From Calditrichota bacterium (GTDB lineage Bacteria > Calditrichota > Calditrichia > RBG-13-44-9 > J042), in contig JAADJD010000054.1 in NCBI GenBank assembly GCA_013150955.1, positions 1 through 13,678 on the forward strand: a stretch of DNA of 13,678 nt, read 5' to 3'. Below, piece by piece: positions 6,826 through 13,678 of this stretch. Below the pieces are notes generated by a model that saw only the letters and a program-made list of their open reading frames with translations, was not told the DNA's origin and ran no database searches. The position numbers were made by a program, and so were the translations under genes. Numbering within the stretch: position 1 is the first letter of the stretch; every line of letters starts with the position of its first letter.

Positions 6826-8067
6826 ATGTATAAGCACATTCAGGTACCAGGCTGGGGCGAAAAGATTCAGGTAAAAGACGGGCAATACATCATCCCGGAT
6901 CAACCTATTATTCCTTTTATTGAGGGCGACGGAATTGGGCCGGACATCTGGCGTGCCGCCCGCATGGTGTTTGATGCAGCCGTGGAAAAAGCCTATGGCG
7001 GTAAGCGAAAGGTCTCCTGGATGGAAATTTATGCCGGAGAGAAAGCCTACAATCTTTACGGAGAGTGGTTACCTGCGGAGACCATCGATGCCATTCGGGA
7101 ATATTACATTGCCATTAAAGGGCCATTGACCACACCGATTGGTGGCGGTTTTCGCAGTCTGAACGTAACCATCCGGCAGGTGTTGAATCTCTACGCCTGC
7201 ATTCGTCCGGTAAAATACTACAAGGGCGTGCCCAGTCCGGTAAAAGAACCCCAGAAGATGAACGTGGTCATCTTTCGGGAAAATACGGAAGACGTGTACG
7301 CCGGCATCGAATGGGCAAAGGGAACCCCGGAAGCCCGCAAGGTCATTGACTTTCTGAAGCAGGAGATGGGTGTGCAGATCGTGGAAGATTCGGGCATCGG
7401 CATCAAGCCCATCAGCGAAACCGGCTCCAAGCGCCTGGTGCGAAAGGCCATTCAGTACCTGATTCAACACAATCGCAGCAGCATCACCCTGGTGCATAAA
7501 GGCAACATCATGAAATTCACCGAAGGGGCATTCAAGGACTGGGGTTACGAGGTGGCAAAGGAGGAATTTGGCAATTTGTTCATCACGGAAGAAGAGTTGT
7601 ACAGCCAGTACAATGGCGAAGTGCCCGCCGGGAAAAAGGTGATCAAGGATCGCATTGCAGACAACATGTTACAACAGATTTTAACCCGTACGGCGGAATA
7701 CGATATTATTGCCACCATGAACCTGAATGGCGATTATCTGAGTGATGCCTGTGCTGCCCAGGTGGGCGGTCTGGGGATGGCGCCCGGGGCCAATATTGGC
7801 GATCTGCACGGCGTGTTTGAAGCCACCCACGGTACCGCGCCCAAGTATGCGGGGCAGGACAAGGTGAATCCCTCCTCCCTGATCCTCTCCGGTGTGTTGA
7901 TGTTTCAGTACATGAACTGGATCGAAGTGTGCGAGATTATCGAAAATGCACTGGAAAAAACCATTCAGCAAAAGCGGGTGACCTACGATCTGGCTCGCCA
8001 GATGGAAGGCGATATCAAGCCGCTGAAAACCTCAGAATTTGCTCAGGCAATCATTGACAATTTCTAA
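6826..8067 (+). CDS. icd: NADP-dependent isocitrate dehydrogenase
   Basis: Oxidatively decarboxylates isocitrate to 2-oxoglutarate in the TCA cycle, 413 residues, type I homodimeric form. [12 protein letters not shown] (31-42) is the family opening. [19 protein letters not shown] (110-128) is the substrate loop with S111, N113, R117 and R127; S111 corresponds to the serine phosphorylated by AceK in E. coli. Y158 in ENTEDVYAG and K225 in VHKGN are the catalytic pair. D303 and D307 in NGDYLSD bind the metal. [15 protein letters not shown] (335-349) carries K340, Y341 and V347, and TYDLARQ carries Y387 and R391, the residues that bind the 2'-phosphate of NADP in the E. coli enzyme. NADP specificity is therefore well supported. 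It has its own promoter and an excellent ribosome binding site. A GC-rich hairpin follows the stop. Confidence 0.96.
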   Translation: MYKHIQVPGWGEKIQVKDGQYIIPDQPIIPFIEGDGIGPDIWRAARMVFDAAVEKAYGGKRKVSWMEIYAGEKAYNLYGEWLPAETIDAIREYYIAIKGPLTTPIGGGFRSLNVTIRQVLNLYACIRPVKYYKGVPSPVKEPQKMNVVIFRENTEDVYAGIEWAKGTPEARKVIDFLKQEMGVQIVEDSGIGIKPISETGSKRLVRKAIQYLIQHNRSSITLVHKGNIMKFTEGAFKDWGYEVAKEEFGNLFITEEELYSQYNGEVPAGKKVIKDRIADNMLQQILTRTAEYDIIATMNLNGDYLSDACAAQVGGLGMAPGANIGDLHGVFEATHGTAPKYAGQDKVNPSSLILSGVLMFQYMNWIEVCEIIENALEKTIQQKRVTYDLARQMEGDIKPLKTSEFAQAIIDNF

Positions 8068-8076
8068 ATGGTAAGT

Positions 8077-8102
8077 GGGGACGGCAAAATGGCGCCGTCC
8101 CC
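8077..8102 (+). terminator. Perfect 9-bp GC-rich hairpin after icd
   Basis: GGGGACGGC (8077-8085) pairs perfectly with GCCGTCCCC (8094-8102) around an 8-base loop, nine bases after the icd stop codon. It is followed by GATTTACC rather than a T-run, so it is at best an atypical terminator. It may equally be a 3'-end stabiliser. The stem closely matches the hairpin at 3591-3616. Confidence 0.5.
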
Positions 8103-8391
8103 GATTTACCTGCTGGGAACGTTTCCATGACGGTTTGCAATTTCGGATCTTTTCAAGGGCTAACCAGGGGCTGCCATCATTCCGATGCACAACGCGCAAA
8201 TGCCATTACGATCCACCCACGGACGGCCAGGTTGCTGGCCTGATCATTGAAATCGGTACCAGGGGCTCGGGATTAATTTTTTAATTTTCCAGAATTTGAC
8301 CTGCATAGTTTCCCCTTTCGATTTTCCCCTTCACTTTAGTGGCTTGGATGTTCGGGTAGGGGTCTGTGTACGGTAATGGGGTTTCAATGAT
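8103..8391. other. Intergenic region without recognisable gene
   Basis: No convincing coding frame. Minor structures are visible: a 6-bp hairpin GGCCAG-GTTG-CTGGCC (8225-8240), a direct repeat TTTCCCCTT at 8309-8317 and 8322-8330, and the small palindrome CACTTTAGTG (8332-8341). The repeats sit 50-80 bases upstream of the methyltransferase start, where operator sites could lie. No promoter is clear enough to call. Confidence 0.35.
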
Positions 8392-9156
8392 ATGGGAAAC
8401 ATGGTGAGAAAAGTACCACCCTATACCGCGCTGGCACCGGTATACGATCTGATGATGTCCCACGTCAATTACCGCCGGTGGGCCAATTACATTGCCCGCA
8501 TCATTACTCGTGCCGGTTTTACAGAGGTGCGTTTACTGGATGTGGGTTGTGGCACCGGCAAGTTTGTTCAGGAGATGCGCAAACTGGGCTATCAGATTGA
8601 CGGATGTGACGCCAGTCCGGAGATGCTGCGGGTTTTTCAGGAGCGAATACCCGATGCCAGGGGCTTCTGTTGCCGGCTGCCAGAATTGCCCGAAGTCCCC
8701 GCACAACGCTACAATGTTATGACCTGCCTGTACGATACGCTGAATTACCTCACCGATCAACCCACCCTGTTGCAGGCTCTGCAATGCATTTATCGAAAAC
8801 TGGACGTGCCGGGACTGTTTATTTTCGACATGGTCAGTTCCTTTCATTGCCAGCAGTACTTTCGGGATTATGTGGAGCGAGAGGTGCTGGACGAGCGCTT
8901 TGCATTTGAGCGCCGGAGCCATTTTGACGTGCACCAGCAGCTCCAGTGGAACCGAATCAAAATCTTTACCCCGGACGGTATATTCGAAGAAGAACATCAG
9001 CAGCGCATTTACGACTTCAAAGAAATAATTGAATTGATTCAACGGGAAACCGGTTTTATTATCAAAGATGTGTATCGGGATTTCACCTTTCGTCCCGTGC
9101 GGGTGGACAGTGGACGCGCCCATTTCGTTTTATTAAAACGGCCAGGACATCCATGA
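8392..9156 (+). CDS. Class I SAM-dependent methyltransferase
   Basis: Soluble methyltransferase of 254 residues. LLDVGCGTG (48-56) is the glycine-rich SAM loop. The acidic residue ending the second strand is D73 in IDGCDASPEML. YNVMTCLYDTLNYL (107-120) is the post-II region with the typical Y/F-D-x-L-N pattern of this superfamily. The C-terminal half, rich in charged and aromatic residues, is an anti-parallel extension seen in small-molecule and uncharacterised members. The substrate cannot be named. The ATG at 8392 has no clear ribosome binding site, and the ATG at 8401 is an alternative three codons in. Its stop overlaps the ftsE start by four bases (ATGA), so the two are probably translationally coupled. 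Confidence 0.85.
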   Translation: MGNMVRKVPPYTALAPVYDLMMSHVNYRRWANYIARIITRAGFTEVRLLDVGCGTGKFVQEMRKLGYQIDGCDASPEMLRVFQERIPDARGFCCRLPELPEVPAQRYNVMTCLYDTLNYLTDQPTLLQALQCIYRKLDVPGLFIFDMVSSFHCQQYFRDYVEREVLDERFAFERRSHFDVHQQLQWNRIKIFTPDGIFEEEHQQRIYDFKEIIELIQRETGFIIKDVYRDFTFRPVRVDSGRAHFVLLKRPGHP

Positions 9157-9812
9157 TCGAAATTTTCAACGTTACCGTGCATATCGGCTCCCGCAAGGTA
9201 CTGGACAACGTTAGCCTGCGGATCGAGAAGGGTGAATTTGTCTATCTGGTGGGCAAAACCGGTGCCGGCAAAACCACCCTGTTGCGCTTAATTTATATGG
9301 ATCTGTTTCCTCAGAAGGGAAACGTGATTGTGGATCGTTTCAGCTCGTCCACCATCCGCAAGCGGCAAATCCCCCATTTGCGCCGGAAGGTGGGGGTGGT
9401 GTTTCAGGATTTCAAATTGTTAACCGATCGCAATGTTTATGACAACGTGGCCTTTGCCCTTCAGGTGGTTGGGGAACATCGACGGGAAATCAAGAGTCGC
9501 GTCCTGAGCGTGTTGACCCGTGTGGGATTGCATCACAAGCGTTACCACATGCCCCATGCCCTGTCTGGAGGGGAACAACAGCGAGTGGTCATTGCCCGTG
9601 CCCTGGTGAACGAGCCGTTCATCCTGCTGGCCGATGAGCCCACAGGCAATCTGGATCCCGAGGCCTCCAGCGATATTCTGGAACTGCTGGAAGACATCAA
9701 TCGCAGCGGAACGGCCATCTTAATGGCAACCCATAATTATCAGTTGATTCAGAAATTCCCCCATCGCACGGTGTTGCTGGAAAATGGCCGCCTGAGCGAA
9801 CTGAAAATGTAG
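9153..9812 (+). CDS. ftsE: Cell division ATP-binding protein FtsE
   Basis: ATPase of the FtsEX complex, which couples cytosolic ATP hydrolysis to activation of septal peptidoglycan hydrolases. It has 219 residues, standard for FtsE. Walker A is GKTGAGKT (34-41), the Q-loop is Q85 in VVFQDFKLL, the ABC signature is LSGGE (137-141), Walker B ends in D161-E162 ([12 protein letters not shown]) and the switch histidine is H194. FQDFKLL and [12 protein letters not shown] are typical of FtsE rather than LolD. The start overlaps the methyltransferase stop and ftsX follows after a 121-base spacer, so the identification is supported by both sequence and context. Confidence 0.94.
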   Translation: MIEIFNVTVHIGSRKVLDNVSLRIEKGEFVYLVGKTGAGKTTLLRLIYMDLFPQKGNVIVDRFSSSTIRKRQIPHLRRKVGVVFQDFKLLTDRNVYDNVAFALQVVGEHRREIKSRVLSVLTRVGLHHKRYHMPHALSGGEQQRVVIARALVNEPFILLADEPTGNLDPEASSDILELLEDINRSGTAILMATHNYQLIQKFPHRTVLLENGRLSELKM

Positions 9813-9933
9813 ATCGGAGATCATCCGTTGGGAATGTTCTTCCGGACTGGTGAAGCGAAAAGGTGTATTGCGGGGGGAATCATTCGTACCGGTCGTTAAA
9901 CTTTTGCAACGAAAATTGAGATGTTGAGTGATC

Positions 9934-10788
9934 ATGCGACTGTTTTTCATTTTTAAAGAAGGGCTTCAGGGATTTAAGCGCGCGCCGCTGGCCACAACCA
10001 TCTCGGTGATGGCGATTGCCATCTCCCTGTTTCTGGTTGGATTATTTGGCCTGTCCGTTTACAACTTAACCGATATTTTCCAGCGGTTTTACCAGACGGT
10101 TCATCTGGAAGTGTTCATCGATCCTTCGCTTTCGGTGGAACAGCGAACAGCCCTCCGTTCGCGGATTCAGCGCATCCCTGCTGTAGAACGCGTGGAATAC
10201 GTTTCACCCGATCAGGCGCTGCGGGAATTTGAGAAGGAATTCGGCGAAGAGCTGGTTACCGTGCTGCAGCAAAATCCCCTGCCACCTTCTTTTCGTGTGG
10301 TGCTAAAAAAGGAATTTCGAGAACTTGCCACCGTGGAGACAATCGTGGATCAAATTCTGGCTCTGCCGGAAGTGGACGAGGTGGTCTTCCAGCGGGAATT
10401 GATTCGCTTTTTTCAGAAATATTTTAAGCTGGCCTTTGCAACCGCTCTGGTGCTGGGGGCCATCATTCTGTTTATCTCGGTGCTGCTGGTCTTTAACACC
10501 ATTCGCCTGACCATTCACGGACGCCGGAATCTTATCGAGATCATGCGATTGGTGGGTGCGACGAATTTTTTTGTGAAGGGGCCATTTCTGGTGGAGGGCA
10601 TGATCCAGGGACTGATCGGGGGCGCCATCGCCTGCGGCCTGCTGTGGCTGATCATCGATCTGGCCCGCATTTTTATTACCGACAACGTCCTGCTGCCCGC
10701 CTACTTTTATTCCGCTCTGCTGGGATTTGGAATCCTGCTCGGATTTTTGGGAAGCTGGCTATCGGTAAACAAATATCTGAAATTTTAA
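9934..10788 (+). CDS. ftsX: Cell division membrane protein FtsX
   Basis: Membrane partner of FtsE. With the ATG at 9934 it has 284 residues; a GTG at 9928 would add two. The topology matches FtsX: short cytosolic N-terminus (FKEGLQGFKRAPLAT), one membrane helix at about 19-44, a periplasmic domain (about 50-160) opening with VHLEVFIDPSLSVEQ, then three helices near 164-188, 213-238 and 253-275. LIEIMRLVGATNFFVKGPFLVEG (200-222) is the conserved cytosolic loop and following segment of the family. The periplasmic domain would contact a murein hydrolase or its activator, but no such partner gene is adjacent; the M23-type gene lies 5 kb upstream. Confidence 0.94.
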   Translation: MRLFFIFKEGLQGFKRAPLATTISVMAIAISLFLVGLFGLSVYNLTDIFQRFYQTVHLEVFIDPSLSVEQRTALRSRIQRIPAVERVEYVSPDQALREFEKEFGEELVTVLQQNPLPPSFRVVLKKEFRELATVETIVDQILALPEVDEVVFQRELIRFFQKYFKLAFATALVLGAIILFISVLLVFNTIRLTIHGRRNLIEIMRLVGATNFFVKGPFLVEGMIQGLIGGAIACGLLWLIIDLARIFITDNVLLPAYFYSALLGFGILLGFLGSWLSVNKYLKF

Positions 10789-10862
10789 TTTCTTTGATAA
10801 GTGAATTGCGGCTTTCTCCGATACCCCCCTGCTGAAAGTCTGCCGGTGTGGTGATCATATTC

Positions 10863-11029
10863 AACCCAAATAATGCATCAAACCACGAATCACACGAATG
10901 AATACAAAAAATATCAACAAAATCGCGAATAATCCCCAAACCTATTTTTTATTCAGATACAACTAATGTATTTTTTGTTATTATTCGTTTTAATTCGTGT
11001 AATTCGTAGGCAATTGCATAATTTGGGTT
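10863..11029 (+). repeat. Dispersed inverted-end repeat, copy 5 (forward)
   Basis: Full 167-bp copy with the best-preserved ends. AACCCAAATAATGCA on the left mirrors TGCATAATTTGGGTT on the right with one mismatch in 15. The inner inverted block is CCACGAATCACACGAATGAA against TTAATTCGTGTAATTCGTAG. It lies 74 bp after ftsX and 105 bp before the serA start. Confidence 0.9.
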
Positions 11030-11086
11030 CAATCTTATTGGCAAACAGCCCACTTTCATTCATTTTCCAGAATAAATTCGCCTTTG

Positions 11087-11129
11087 TCCCCTGGGGAAAT
11101 CCTATTAAATTCCCCGGCAAAAAAGGGGA
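11087..11129 (+). promoter_or_regulatory. serA leader with alternating C4/G4 segments over the ribosome binding site
   Basis: Four mutually complementary segments occur in order: TCCCC (11087-11091), GGGGAA (11093-11098), TTCCCC (11110-11115) and GGGGA (11125-11129). The last is the ribosome binding site of serA. Pairing 2 with 3 gives a 6-bp stem that leaves the site free. Pairing 3 with 4 gives a 5-bp stem that hides it. A regulatory switch is only inferred. Confidence 0.3.
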
Positions 11130-11134
11130 TTGAA

Positions 11135-12748
11135 ATGGCGCCTTTTCGTGTTTTAATTGCGGATAATCTACCGCCGGAGGTGCTGGAACGATACAACCAG
11201 CTGGAGGAGCTGGAGATTCGGGATCGATCCGGGATTTCGGTGGATGAACTGGCCCGGGAGATTGGCGAATACGATGCGCTGGTGGTAAGGAGTCGCACCC
11301 GGGTGACAGCTGATATGCTTCAGAAAGCCCGCCGGTTACAATTAATCGGCCGTGCCGGAGCGGGGGTGGACAACATTGACATTCACGAGGCCACCAAGCG
11401 TGGGATTATCGTCATGAACACACCGGGTGGCAATACCATCGCCGCTACCGAACACACCATCGGGATGATGATTGCCGCGTTGCGGAACATTCCTCAGGCC
11501 TACCAGGCATTGAAACAACATCGCTGGGATCGAAAATCTTTCACCGGGCGGGAGCTGTACCAGAAGACGGTGGGCATTATCGGGCTGGGCAAAATTGGTC
11601 GGGAAGTGGCCCGGCGGCTTTCGGCATTCGAGTGCCGGTTGCTGGGGTACGATCCGTTGTTAACGCCGGAACTGGCGGATCGGCTGGGCGTGCGGCTGGT
11701 ACCGCTGGATACCCTGTTGAAGGAGTCGGACATCATCACCCTGCACACGCCGAAAATTCCAGAGACCATCAACCTGTTGAACAAGAACACGCTTCGGCAG
11801 TGTAAGCCCGGGGTGGTGATTGTCAACTGTGCGCGGGGTGGACTGGTGAACGAAAGCGATTTGCTGGAAGCGCTGGAATCCGGTCAGGTGGCCTGTGCCG
11901 CCTTCGATGTGTTCGAAGAGGAACCACCTGAAAATTGGGCGCTGGTGGATCATCCCCGTTTTATTGGCACTCCCCATTTAGGTGCCTCCACTCAGGAAGC
12001 CCAGCAAAAGGTGGCCGAACAGATTCTGGAGCAAATCGCTCATTTTGCGCGAACCCGGGTGGCGAAAAATGCGGTAAATTTTCTTTCTGTGGACGAAAAC
12101 CTGCTGCCTCTCATCCGGCCCTATTTTGAACTGGCCCGCCGGTTGGGGCACGTCTTCAGCCAGATCAAAAGTGGGCGTTTGTCGGAAGTCAATATCCGGT
12201 TTTACGGGGAGATTCTGGATTTGCCGGTGGATCCCATCGCCGCTTATTTAATGATGGGTGCCCTTCAGGGATCCGGAGAACCCGGGGTGGAATTCATCAA
12301 TCCAGTAAACGCCATGACGGTAGCCCGGGAGCGTGGCATCGAGATCGAGATTACGAAAAAAGATCATCCGCTAACCAGCCACACCAATCTGATCGCCTGC
12401 GATTTTATCACCGGGCAGGAAACAATTCATCTGGCCGGAACCGTGTATGCCCGCAATATTTTTCGATTGGTTGAGTACGGAGACTATATTGTGGACGCGG
12501 ATCTTTCGGGAATCATGATCCTCATCGAAAATGAAGACGTGCCCGGCATCATCGGACAGGTAGGTACCATTTTGGCCAGCGAAAACATCAATATCAGTCA
12601 CCTGTCTTCCGGACGCATCAAGGCACTGAAAAAGGCGGTGAATATTTTCAACGTGGAAGGCGTTGTGTCCCCGCAGATTGTTCAACAATTGCAGAAAGTG
12701 CGGGGCATTCATCGGGTGCGCGTGGTCACTCAGGAAGATGCCGGGTAG
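11135..12748 (+). CDS. serA: D-3-phosphoglycerate dehydrogenase (long form with ACT domain)
   Basis: First enzyme of serine synthesis, oxidising 3-phosphoglycerate with NAD. I start it at the ATG at 11135 (MAPFRVLIADNLP), which has AGGGGA at 11124-11129; an upstream in-frame start at 11084 would add 17 residues not typical of the family. The resulting 537 residues match the long bacterial form. Residues 4-300 are the catalytic and nucleotide-binding domains with GRAGAGVDNID (72-82), GLGKIG (150-155), R234 in NCARGG, E263 in FEEEPP and H281 in TPHLGAST. Residues about 305-455 are the intervening allosteric-substrate-binding domain. Residues 460-537 are a C-terminal ACT domain (MILIENEDVPGIIGQVGTIL), usually the serine-binding feedback site. 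It appears to be monocistronic. Confidence 0.95.
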   Translation: MAPFRVLIADNLPPEVLERYNQLEELEIRDRSGISVDELAREIGEYDALVVRSRTRVTADMLQKARRLQLIGRAGAGVDNIDIHEATKRGIIVMNTPGGNTIAATEHTIGMMIAALRNIPQAYQALKQHRWDRKSFTGRELYQKTVGIIGLGKIGREVARRLSAFECRLLGYDPLLTPELADRLGVRLVPLDTLLKESDIITLHTPKIPETINLLNKNTLRQCKPGVVIVNCARGGLVNESDLLEALESGQVACAAFDVFEEEPPENWALVDHPRFIGTPHLGASTQEAQQKVAEQILEQIAHFARTRVAKNAVNFLSVDENLLPLIRPYFELARRLGHVFSQIKSGRLSEVNIRFYGEILDLPVDPIAAYLMMGALQGSGEPGVEFINPVNAMTVARERGIEIEITKKDHPLTSHTNLIACDFITGQETIHLAGTVYARNIFRLVEYGDYIVDADLSGIMILIENEDVPGIIGQVGTILASENINISHLSSGRIKALKKAVNIFNVEGVVSPQIVQQLQKVRGIHRVRVVTQEDAG

Positions 12749-12866
12749 GCCCGACAGCCGAACTCGCAAAGAAAAAAGTGCGTCGGAACGGAAATTCGTA
12801 GGGTGACGATGGGTGCGTTGGCTTCAGGTAGCTGAAAGGAAGGTGATTGATCTAAAAGATGCATAT
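12749..12866. other. Short intergenic spacer after serA
   Basis: 118 bases between the serA stop and repeat copy 6. I see no gene, strong hairpin or T-run. Termination of serA may depend on the inverted repeat that follows or on Rho. Confidence 0.35.
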
Positions 12867-13035
12867 AACCTAATAATGTCCTTAAACCGCGAATCACACG
12901 AATAAAACCAAAACACATCCACAAAATCGCGAATAAACCACAAAACACATTTTCATCCAGACACAATCCAATGGATTTTATTGGTTTTATTTGTGTTCAT
13001 TCGTGTCATTCGTAGACGAATGCATCATCCGGGAT
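12867..13035 (+). repeat. Dispersed inverted-end repeat, copy 6 (forward)
   Basis: Full 169-bp copy with a degenerate left end (AACCTAATAATGTCC) and the right end GAATGCATCATCCGGGAT. The inner inverted block is well kept (CCGCGAATCACACGAATAAA and TTCATTCGTGTCATTCGTAG). It fills the space between the convergent serA and YbaK-type genes. Its last base overlaps the stop codon of the minus-strand gene. Confidence 0.86.
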
Positions 13036-13361
13036 CAGACGTGTTCCGCAAATGAAGCGATCACCGGCTCCACCAACCGCTGGTAATCATCGAATCGCAT
13101 CTTAATCACCTCGGTGTGGGTGGCGGCATTAAAATAAATCTCTTCGCCTTCGGTTAGCGAACGGTCAACAAAGGTGGGCAGGCCGTAAAGCATACCAAAC
13201 GGTGGCATGGCTCCCAGTTCACAATTGGGGAACAGGTTGGAGAACTCTTCTTCGCTGGCCAGTTCCACTTCCCGCGCACCGGCAATTTCTTTAAACTTAT
13301 CCAGATTAATTTTGTAAGAGGCAGGAACCACGGCCATTACTGGTTCGTCGTCGGCTTTAAC
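13035..13361 (-). pseudogene. YbaK/ProX-type aminoacyl-tRNA editing domain, N-terminus missing
   Basis: The longest ATG-started frame (13337 down to 13035) gives 100 residues beginning MAVVPASYKINLDKFKEI. It contains VELASEEEFSNLFPNCELGAMPPFG and FNAATHTEVIKM, hallmarks of the YbaK/EbsC editing-domain family that deacylates mischarged tRNAs. Family members are about 150-160 residues, and this ATG corresponds to a methionine in their middle. Coding character continues upstream as VKADDEPVM up to 13359, exactly where the repeat end AACCCAAATAATGCAT begins. Beyond it the frame runs into a stop at 13383-13385. The N-terminal half, with a lysine important in E. coli YbaK, is absent, so the gene is very probably inactive. 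Confidence 0.8.
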
Positions 13362-13375
13362 CCAAATAATGCATT
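13359..13375 (+). repeat. Repeat-family terminus next to the transposase (copy 7, 17 bp)
   Basis: AACCCAAATAATGCATT matches the left terminus of the 169-bp family (as in copies 4a and 5). Similarity ends at 13376, where TGCATATTCAG replaces the family's AAACC. It is either the terminal inverted repeat of the insertion sequence or the remnant of a repeat it entered. Confidence 0.7.
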
Positions 13376-13420
13376 TGCATATTCAGATTTTACTTGCAAA
13401 AGCGGGATAAAACAATAAGA

Positions 13421-13464
13421 ATACTCCTTTTGAGCGACCCAATGAATCGAATCAAAAGGAGTAT
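13421..13464 (+). promoter_or_regulatory. Hairpin burying the transposase ribosome binding site
   Basis: ATACTCCTTTTG (13421-13432) and CAAAAGGAGTAT (13453-13464) form a perfect 12-bp stem with a 20-base loop. The inner bases CGA/TCG can add three more pairs. The right arm contains AAAGGAG, the ribosome binding site for the ATG at 13471. In an mRNA that includes both arms the site is hidden. Confidence 0.75.
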
Positions 13465-13470
13465 AAAAAA

Positions 13471-13678
13471 ATGAAAGAATCAACGCCTGCCAAAATTACC
13501 GATTCCCACTTTGTTAATCAAGTAAGAATTGAGTTCACCTCCAAGTCGATCACCGCCTGGGGAGGACTTGGGGTGTTAATGGGGAAATTTTTAGAAAAAA
13601 TCCAATTTAGAGATTGGGTGGAGCGCCATATACCGATTGAGGAGAAATCAAACAATCGTGGTGGGGTTTACGAGAAGG
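13471..13678 (+). CDS. Transposase, N-terminal fragment (runs off the window)
   Basis: Open frame of 69 codons continuing past the window edge: MKESTPAKITDSHFVNQVRI, then FTSKSITAWGGLGVLMGKFLEKIQFRDWVERHIPIEE. The pattern of an opening segment, then 'TAWGGL..L..FLEKI.F.DWVE', resembles the N-terminal region of IS4/IS1380-group DDE transposases. The catalytic DDE residues would lie outside the window, so the family is a resemblance, not proven. Translation is expected to be limited by the hairpin at 13421-13464. The C-terminal part and the right end are needed to tell whether the element is intact. Confidence 0.72.
   Translation, partial: MKESTPAKITDSHFVNQVRIEFTSKSITAWGGLGVLMGKFLEKIQFRDWVERHIPIEEKSNNRGGVYEK

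Larger units (their letters stand above)
13359..13678 (+). mobile_element. Left part of an insertion sequence (right end outside the window)
   Basis: The segment starts with AACCCAAATAATGCATT, identical to the left end of the dispersed repeats, and interrupts the YbaK-type gene. It contains the start of a transposase gene at 13471. I take 13359 as the probable left terminus because the disrupted coding frame stops there. Alternatively the insertion sequence begins a few bases later, inside a truncated repeat copy. No right end is available for comparison. Confidence 0.55.

Noticed and set aside
8075-8284. 69-codon plus-strand frame after icd (GTG start)
   Set aside because: It overlaps the perfect hairpin at 8077-8102, has no ribosome binding site and its translation resembles no family I know.
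9834-9899. 21-codon frame (MFFRTGEAKRC...) in the ftsE-ftsX spacer
   Set aside because: Too short, no clear ribosome binding site beyond a weak GTTGGGA, and no recognisable features; chance is likely.
12749-12866. Intrinsic terminator after serA
   Set aside because: GGGTAGGCCC is a short imperfect hairpin and no T-run follows, so it is not convincing.
11-13375. CRISPR array
   Set aside because: The repeats are about 169 bp, in both orientations and kilobases apart, without regular spacers or cas genes.

Overview
The window looks like chromosomal DNA from an environmental bacterium of the FCB superphylum (Calditrichota, Ignavibacteria or KSB1-like). The best evidence is two secreted proteins ending in a type IX-style sorting domain of the '[12 protein letters not shown]...LVR/LVK' kind. 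The lineage is inferred from protein style, not from a marker gene. Housekeeping genes are moderately GC-rich. The spaces between them, and the N-terminal parts of the secreted proteins, are clearly AT-rich.

Layout. 1-691: no gene; one full dispersed repeat and a lone repeat end. 692-3351: two tandem paralogous secreted repeat proteins with sorting tails, the first frameshifted in its tail. 3352-3833: two oppositely oriented repeats with a GC-rich hairpin between them. 3834-4733: membrane-anchored M23-type peptidase whose stop codon lies inside the next repeat. 4723-5007: a truncated repeat abutting a full inverted one. 5140-6628: aspartate-type aminotransferase plus an FmdB zinc ribbon protein. 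6826-8067: NADP-type isocitrate dehydrogenase with a recognisable promoter and a strong ribosome binding site. 8392-10788: SAM methyltransferase, ftsE and ftsX. 11135-12748: long-form SerA with an ACT domain. 13035-13361 (minus strand): a YbaK-type editing-domain gene that has lost its N-terminal half. 13359-13678: the left end of an insertion sequence with the start of its transposase.

How the parts relate. FtsE and FtsX form the ABC-like complex that controls septal peptidoglycan hydrolases, and the M23-type enzyme is a cell-wall peptidase family member, but it is not adjacent to ftsEX here. Aminotransferase, isocitrate dehydrogenase and SerA are central amino-acid and TCA metabolism and show no joint operon.

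The most notable system is the repeat family. Elements of about 169 bp occur in both orientations in the intergenic spaces, with imperfect inverted ends of about 40 bp (outermost AACCCAAATAATGCAT / ATGCATAATCTGGGTT). The same 16-17 bp end sits 112 bp upstream of the transposase start, exactly where the YbaK-type gene is broken. I infer that the repeats may be non-autonomous (MITE-like) derivatives of this insertion sequence, or that the insertion sequence landed in one of them. Two copies carry different bases in the terminal stem yet keep both ends complementary. The transposase start is preceded by a perfect 12-bp hairpin that buries its ribosome binding site.
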